The notes under the pieces: model-generated
The model's database searches: none
The model's input: only the letters and a program-made list of their open reading frames with translations
What the model was told of the DNA's origin: nothing
Program-made: the position numbers and the translations under genes
In this document: positions 57,901 through 64,000 of the stretch, piece by piece
Position numbering within the stretch: position 1 is the stretch's first letter
Layout of the letters: every line of letters starts with the position of its first letter
Source of the DNA: Notospermus geniculatus
Taxonomy: Eukaryota; Nemertea; Pilidiophora; Heteronemertea; Lineidae
NCBI GenBank assembly: GCA_002633025.1
Contig: NMRB01000063.1
Coordinates: 488,098-552,097, forward strand
Length of the DNA: 64,000 bases
Direction: 5' to 3'

Positions 57901-58345
57901 TAGTTTATAAGAATGATTTGGGAAGTTGACTGTTGTTCCTTCAGATCAGCAGAGCTGACAGAACCTCCTACCCAATTACTTCACTACTGAATGGATGTGA
58001 TGTAAAGATACTGACTTCAGAGACGATGCCTTCCTTTTTTGGCACCATGTGGAGTAGCCTTTGAAGACTGTTCATTGTTGTACCGTGTGATTTCAGATGA
58101 ATCGCAGTTATTCTGCTTGATGACTTACCAGCCGTCAGCTGCACCTGCGCTGTGTCCTGGTGTAAGAAATGATTACCAGTTAGGTGGAAAACTAGAAATA
58201 AGTGCATGTGACGCGTTTGTTCCTGAATAACCACGTAATGAGATGTATGACAGTGATCGTAGCAATCCATGCAAAAAGCCAACAAATATATTGCCTTCAC
58301 CAAGCTGACGTGATTTGCTGCTGTGTACTTCTCGACATCGCAGAT

Positions 58346-58412
58346 CTCCTCCGGGAGCTCCGGTTTCCTCCTACATATTGTTAATATCGCCCAGTATTGT
58401 TTGATGAGCAGC
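58346..58412 (+). mobile_element. SINE 3' tail fragment
   Basis: The CCGGTTTCCTCCTACATATT then GCCCAGTATTGTTTGATG stretch matches the tail of the SINE at 8877-9068. The tRNA-like head is missing. Confidence 0.6.
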
Positions 58413-58508
58413 TAAAATGCTAAGTTGGCACTTGCACTCGTGAAATAATATTTATTCATTTAGAGTTTATCATAAAATACTCCCAGAGAATAAAAATAAT
58501 TTAGCACT

Positions 58509-60700
58509 GCCTAAAATATAACTTGTGAAAATATTTTTAAAATATGCTTGAATGTCAGACACCCACCAATTCAAAAATTTTGGCTCAATTTCTTGGTACA
58601 CAACCCACAGGGCCTCCCACCTGACACGTATTTTACAAATTATGATTCAAACTTGAGTGTTATCCTCATTAAAGTTATATTCAGAACGTTGGTTGTTCCA
58701 ATTAGAAAGAGGATACCGCCAATCTGAGTTGTCAAGTCTGGTCATATTGCCTCCCTTTCTTATGTTCAAGCCATTACCAACAAAAGGTTTAATGACAGGA
58801 GGGACTCAAATAACCATGCCTGCAACCTGAGACTAGGGAATGGGGAAAAAGTCTTATACAATACTTCTATTGTGAAATGTCATAATATTTAACCCCTGTG
58901 GTGTCAAAGATATGGTACAGTATTTTTCAGTATTGTCAGTCCCAAAGACCATAGTATAGGTGGCTGTGATGTGCACATGGCCAAGTACTGTCCGAAGGGT
59001 AATTGCAGGATTTTATGTTGTAACAGTCCTAGAGTTATCGACATGCTGATTAATTCGACCAAACCACTTACATCACCAAAATGTAAACTGTAACAGACCT
59101 ACATGTAGTTTTATCAAACTGCTGATGGTTCCACCTCACCACTTCCACAACCTGGATGTGATTGTGGTCTGTAACAGACCTATAGTTTTATCATATACTG
59201 TCTCTCTCTCTTTTCTTAAAAGCCAGATCAATATCTCACTCATAAAGTAAATGTAAACTCTCCACAAAGATCAATATGTCATCTTCATAAAGCAACAGAG
59301 TATGTCGGGTAATTGGAAATGCGTGAGTATTCCCTAATCACCTGTCCCGTACAAACTGAGGGTGAAAAGGAGCTGTCTGGATAAACTGTCTCTGGAGTTT
59401 TCTCCTTCAGCATCATCGCTGACCAGTTGATGAGCAGGAAGGGTCTATATTGCAGTTCCTGCTGCGGTGATTGAAAAACAACAAGAGCAATGCCTGCCTC
59501 TGTTCTTGGTTCAGTCCCTGGTTGGACCTATTCTTCATGTGATGGTTTTTAGCTCACTCGTGAGCTTTTATCGTCCTGCGGCGTCCGTCGTCCGTCGTCG
59601 TCCGTGTTTGCAAATGGGGGCTTAGGAGGTTATTTTCATCTTGAATGGGCTCCTAGGTGGTCATTTTCTCTTATGCCTAAAATATAACTTGTGAAAATAT
59701 TTTTAAAATATGCTTGAATGTCAGACACCCACCAATTCAAAAATTTTGGCTCAATTTCTTGGTACGCAACCCACAGGGCCTCCCACCTGACACGTATTTT
59801 ACAAATTATGATTCAAACTTGAGTGTTATCCTCATTAAAGTTATATTCAGAACGTTGGTTGTTCCAATTAGAAAGGGGATACCGCCAATCTGAGTTGTCA
59901 AGTCTGGTCATATTGCCTCCCTTTCTTATGTTCAAGCCATTACCAACAAAAGGTTTAATGACAGGAGGGACTCAAATAACCATGCCTGCAACCTGAGACT
60001 AGGGAATAGGGAAAAAGTCTTATACAATACTTCTATTGTGAAATGTCATAATATTTAACCCCCCTTTAGTGTCAAAGATATGGTACAGTATTTTTCAGTA
60101 TTGTCAGTCCCAAAGACCATAGGTGGCTGTGATGTGCACATGGCCAAGTACTGTCCGAAGGGTAGTTGCAGGATTTTATGTTGTAACAGCCCTAGAGTTA
60201 TCGACATGCTGATTAATTCCACCAAACCACTTACATCACCAAAATGTGAACTGTAACAGAATAGTTTTATCATGCTGATGGTTCAACCTTACCACTTCCA
60301 CAACCTGGATGTGATTGTGGTCTGTAACAGACCTAGTTTATCATATACTGTCTCTCTCTTTTCTTAAAAGCCAGATCAATATCTCACTCATAAAGTAAAT
60401 GTAAACTCTCCACAAAGATCAATATGTCATCTTCATAAAGCAACAGAGTATGTCGGGTAATTGGAAATGCGTGAGTATTCCCTAATCACCTGTCCCGTCC
60501 AAACTGAGGGTGAAAAGGAGCTGTCTGGGTAAACTGTCTCTGGAGTTTCCTCCTTCAGCATCATCGCTGACCAGTTGATGAGCAGGAAGGGTCTGTATTG
60601 CAGTTCCTGCTGCGGTGATTGAAAAACAACAAGAGCAATGCCTGCCTCTGTTCTTGGTTCAGTCCCTGGTTGGACCTATTCTTCATGTGATGGTTTTTAG
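58509..60700 (+). repeat. ~1-kb direct duplication (58509-59552 and 59675-60700)
   Basis: Both copies start GCCTAAAATATAACTTGTGA and end TTCATGTGATGGTTTTTAG, with scattered small differences such as extra CCTACATG-type bases in the first copy. They are separated by 122 bp (59553-59674) that begins with an AGCTCACTCGTGAGC end and a CGTCCGTCGTCCG repeat, that is, part of a different dispersed element. No gene is recognised in the unit. Confidence 0.93.
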
Positions 60701-60759
60701 ACAAATGATATCAGAACCTAAAAGTTTTATGTATCGCAGTTGTAAGAAGGTCACAAAGA

Positions 60760-60945
60760 CCTGACTTTGCCAATGGGGATTTAGCTCCTCCAACATCATA
60801 ACATCAAAAGCTTCACAGGACTTCACAGATTCAAAGATATCAACCGCCAGTGGTGTGGTCAGCAATGCTGACCATCACCAACAGGAGAAGCTGGACCCTG
60901 GCTGTACCAGACCTCTGTGACCTTACAACTGCAATTTTGGTGTAT
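60760..60945 (-). pseudogene. Copy of the VQLLLLVMV ORF-like family
   Basis: The minus strand carries GGGTCCAGCTTCTCCTGTTG then GTGATGGTCAGCATTGCTGA, followed by GTTGATATCTTTGAATC and GATGTTATGATGTTGGAGGA. The frame that matches the other copies is broken by at least one shift between the VQLLLLVMVSIAD part and the AVDIFES part, so it is a decayed copy. Confidence 0.4.
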
Positions 60946-61584
60946 AACTTTAAACTGACTACCTTCAGATAATGAAAGCTACACGTCAAGCTTCTTCCAT
61001 GCATGATTTCAAAAACATTGCCAAAACTGCCTCATCTGATGATAAATGAAATAGCGCTACCTCAAAGATGTGCTTGGTATGAATACAAAATATATGAAAG
61101 TTTATCACGCCATTGATTTTTCGTTGAAGTGTGAGAAGTCTCGCATCCTAAGCAACTTCGGAATTCTCTAACTGTCATTGGTGTGCTTGTATATTAATGG
61201 CGTCGGTCGATAAGCCCTGCGGGGATATACACAGATCTGATGCTGTCTCTGGCAAGGATGCAGAGTGTTCTAGACATCTAGTATGACATTTTCTATACTT
61301 CTACTATGACATTCTAGATTTCTGGTATGACATTTTGTAAAAATTCGAAGGAGTCGAAGATGACCAAGCCCATAGAATTTTCACTGAAATATCACCTTCA
61401 TTTCTTTGTTCACCAAAATTAATTGCATCCCACGAAAATGGCTGATTCCCCCATTTCTCTGTTGTTGATTCTCCTTCATGAATACCTTTTGTTTTACTCA
61501 AGCATGTTCTGTGATATCTCCAAAACGCATCGTTTACATTGAATAGAACATTTTGGTTGCCGTCTGCAGGCCTCTGAAGACTTA

Positions 61585-61695
61585 GGCTTGGTTTACAGTT
61601 CATCCTGTTGTGCTGTTGTACGATCAGCAACAATGTAAATGAGCCGACAATAGCATTTTCCATAGGGACACCTCAATCAGAGTATAAACCAGGCC
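61585..61695. mobile_element. Possible TIR element, GGCTTGGTTTACA ends
   Basis: GGCTTGGTTTACA at the left is inverted at the right as TATAAACCAGGCC. The arms are short and imperfect and the interior is about 85 bp. TA precedes the left end. Confidence 0.4.
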
Positions 61696-61815
61696 AAAGC
61701 TGACCTTGGAAACAGCCATGCTGTTCGAGGATGACGTTGGGTTGTTGATGACCATAATAACATGGTAATATTGTGTGCACCATGATCAACCATGAGGCCT
61801 TGAATATCGATAATG

Positions 61816-61845
61816 TCAAAAATTCATAAGCTTATGAATTTTTGA
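61816..61845. repeat. Perfect 30-bp palindrome
   Basis: The halves TCAAAAATTCATAAG and CTTATGAATTTTTGA meet at an AAGCTT centre. Flanking TGAATATC and GATATTCA extend the symmetry to about 61800-61853 with a small bulge. Confidence 0.95.
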
Positions 61846-62120
61846 TATTCAGCAAACAGTCAGTGAATTCTCCTTTGAAACAAAGGAGTGAACTGAAAGG
61901 TACATGTACATGTGTACTGTAAAAAAGTGAAACAATGCTGCATCAGTGTATCTGGCTATTCTATGATTTAGCTACCATAGACCAGTGTGCAGACATCTTA
62001 ACAACAAGGGAACATTTCTAAACAGTTGGAACTATATTGCTACCTAACTTGTCACACATGTACCTCATGGTTATAGGTCTCCACGGGCCAATTTTTGCAG
62101 AAATCCGATTGTATATTTTG

Positions 62121-62133
62121 CCACCAGGGGGCC
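62121..62133 (+). promoter_or_regulatory. CTCF-core-like motif
   Basis: CCACCAGGGGGCC is close to the CCASYAGRKGGC core. It sits in TTTTGCCACCAGGGGGCCAA, which is AT-flanked and could equally be part of a dispersed repeat. Confidence 0.25.
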
Positions 62134-62657
62134 AAAATAAAAAACCTTTTAACTTCTGGTAGTTTTATCTGAAAAGCATCAGTTACGCTGACTATGTCAC
62201 CATTGGCATGAATTAAGTATTAATGATCTACTTCTCTCATTAGTCTGCAACAATGGGGAAAAACTATTTTGTCCCACGCTCTTTTTCGAAAACACCATTA
62301 TCTGACATGTCTCGAGTTTATTCTTGGCAAGGTAATCCAATGAGTTAATGAGCTGGTGGCATATTTTTCACTTCTTCATCATTGAATTCTGCTATCAAAT
62401 GTTTCCCATTGAAATCAAAATGCGGATGAGGATTGAAAGCAATTTGAATGGTGTATTTCTCGAAATTGTCGAGATAGGAGTTGTTGAGATTCTCAAAATC
62501 AATATCCAGTGGTAGATGAAGTTGCCACTCGTCAACCTGGCACCTCTGTAATGAAGAACGTCATCAGAGTCATTAACTGCAACAGTTGTTGTCTAGTACA
62601 TGTACTTCGCATGCGATGTGATTGAATCCAAATACATGGTGTTTCCCAAACAATGTA

Positions 62658-62802
62658 GATGAGTTTCGGTAGCAGCCATCTTGCCAAAATTAGGTCATTG
62701 TCATGGGGATTTCTCCCACTGAGGATGGGAGAACCAATCATATCACTCTGGAAGGAAGTTCCCATGGTGATGACCTAAGATGGCTGCTTGCGAAACTCAC
62801 CT
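62658..62802. mobile_element. TA-flanked fold-back element with GCAGCCATCTT arms
   Basis: The left arm GATGAGTTTCGGTAGCAGCC then ATCTTGCC is inverted at the right as AAGATGGCTGCTTGCGAAAC then TCACC. Inner arms TTAGGTCATTGTCATGGG and CCCATGGTGATGACCTAA also pair. TA flanks both ends. Related AAGATGGCTG-CATGGTG words occur at about 26901-26922 and 35112-35130. Confidence 0.8.
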
Positions 62803-64000
62803 ATAGGCCCAATCCATGCTAATAGGGAGTAGGGTCACTTAAATCTAGCTAGTAGCATCATCTTCATCGATATCATTACTGTGACCAGATGGGGAGAGAC
62901 ATGATGTAAAAAAGTCGAACTCTTATTCCTTTATTTTAAAAATGAACTGTATTCCATCCTCCAAGGAGAAGAAGATGCTAAGATTTCAAGACACGTGCCT
63001 GTGAAAATCAACGATGCTGCTCATTGAACACATGGGGCCAATCGTAGACATTTTGATAATGCGTGTTCTCAAATGTACGATCGGCTCCGCTGTGTCATTT
63101 ACATTGAACACGTTTTGAACGGCTCTCTTCGGACTGTAGTTTGCATTTAGAACATGGGTTTGACATCAAATACTTTGATTTTGATAGCCTATAACAGACA
63201 GGCATAATCCTGTGATTCTTGGTAGTTTCGGTCAGCTTGTCTTTTCCTGATCTCAAGCAAGTTTAATTCTTGTGCTCTTACCATTTGTGTGGCAGTCTAG
63301 GAAAACCCGGCGGATGTCGCATTTGAGGAAAGTGTTGGCCTTGCTGAACCCGAACATTTCAATAGCTGACATGTGCTACGTAACAGGTAAACAGTAGCTA
63401 AGCCTAGTAGATCAATGCATAGGCAATCTGACAGCCCTTGCTGATCATTCAGCGACATCCGCCCAGTTTTTAGCTACGCTGGAACAGCGTAGCTTATACA
63501 ATACCCGGGGCTGTTAGGGAGCTGGCATGAAAGTAGAGCGTGCAAAATACCTAATATTTCCGATCTGCAGCAGTCCTGGCGCAGAATTTGTGTTGCAATG
63601 CAAGCCTTTTTTACCATTCTCTGTATGCTTTACCATTTTTGTCAGCCAAACTTCAGGGTTGTTGTTTTTTATGAACAATTAGAGTCATCGGCTGCTTGTT
63701 TCAGTTTGCAGATTCGATCCTCCCCACCTTGTTTTGGCCATGCACTGAGTGTGCTGTACATAGGCATATCATAGGCAATTTGCAGCCGAGGCTGTTTTTT
63801 CCATGGAAATTTTGTGCCCGTATTCATACAGTGCAGATATAGTTTTTGGTACAATAGGTCATCATCCATACTTGGAGCATTATATTTCGGCCTATTTCGG
63901 TTCCTAAGTGTGAGTATGTCTAAATAGCTTTTCCTGTTGCTGTTTGTTTATTGTAATTTTTTGCTGGTCTCCACGATCTACGAAGCCTCCTCGCTTCAAC

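Larger units (their letters stand above)
50396..58012 (+). repeat. Copy 2 of the ~7.6-kb direct tandem duplication
   Basis: It parallels 42793-50395 and contains the second identical CELF exon. Copy-2-specific features are an uninterrupted element at 50496-50910, the full sequence across the copy 1 gap, insertions at 54175-54422 and 55466-55681, and a four-unit 18-bp repeat at 54740-54811 where copy 1 has one unit. Confidence 0.95.
56315..64000 (+). other. Downstream non-coding stretch; no further CELF exon found
   Basis: I looked for the expected next CELF exon (encoding a P-I-Q-M/V-K-P-A-D type end of RRM1) and did not see it, so the following intron probably extends beyond the window. Contents include the end of duplication copy 2, a SINE tail (58346-58412), the 1-kb duplication 58509-60700, an ORF-like family copy (60760-60945), a 30-bp palindrome (61816-61845), and fold-back elements at 61585-61695 and 62658-62802. 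Nothing identifiable was seen at 62803-64000. Confidence 0.6.

Noticed and set aside
61304-61663. 119-codon minus-strand frame
   Set aside because: No recognisable domain, no splice support, and it overlaps a probable inverted-repeat element.
1-64000. Bacterial or viral origin, integrated retrovirus or LTR element
   Set aside because: No operons, no reverse transcriptase, integrase or capsid motifs, and no long terminal repeats were seen; exon structure is clearly eukaryotic.

Overview
This is a eukaryotic window, almost certainly from a marine invertebrate. The evidence is good GT-AG exons separated by very long introns, no operon-like packing, single-base and long N gaps, and very many short fold-back transposons, minisatellites and tandem duplications. 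Words such as AGGCCTAC and fragments of the AGCTCACCTG / CAGGTGAGC element fit an echinoderm, hemichordate, amphioxus or mollusc genome. I cannot fix the phylum from sequence alone.

The only gene I can support is the 5' part of a CELF (CUGBP/Elav-like) RNA-binding protein gene on the + strand. Exons at 31298-31485 and 48291-48373 encode most of the first RNA-recognition motif. The RNP1 octamer is split at its glycine codon by a 16.8 kb intron. A further upstream exon at 4319-4401 carries an in-frame stop, two in-frame ATGs and 21 codons plus two bases. It ends in exactly the phase needed by the exon at 31298, so I propose it as the first coding exon. The rest of the gene (end of RRM1, RRM2, linker, RRM3) lies beyond 64000.

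The second CELF RRM1 exon occurs twice. A direct tandem duplication of about 7.6 kb (copy 1 at 42793-50395, copy 2 at 50396-58012) carries an identical 83-nt exon in each copy (48291-48373 and 56232-56314). Because 83 is not a multiple of three, both exons cannot be used together in frame. Either only one is spliced in, or the assembly has placed two haplotypes in tandem. Copy 1 contains a 778-base N gap (44635-45412) that copy 2 fills with 1.3 kb ending in a run of C.

The two copies differ by several clean insertions whose empty sites are visible in the sister copy. This gives exact boundaries and target-site duplications: a 442-bp element with an 8-bp duplication nested in an older fold-back element (43203-43644), a 248-bp TTAA element (54175-54422), a 216-bp TA element (55466-55681), a 214-bp TA fold-back (49160-49373), and others.

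Layout: 1-275 minisatellite with a 79-bp higher-order period; 276-4318 upstream DNA; 4319-4401 proposed first coding exon; 4402-31297 long intron rich in fold-back elements, a SINE and a 31-bp minisatellite (15245-15613); 31298-31485 RRM1 exon; 31486-48290 intron holding a 0.6-0.7 kb tandem duplication (33115-34402), a 409-bp CpG-rich fold-back (35231-35639), a stop-free purine-rich tandem repeat (39452-40080) and a ~152-bp-period satellite (40421-41740); 42793-58012 the 7.6 kb tandem duplication; 58013-64000 non-coding DNA including a 1 kb direct duplication (58509-59552 and 59675-60700).
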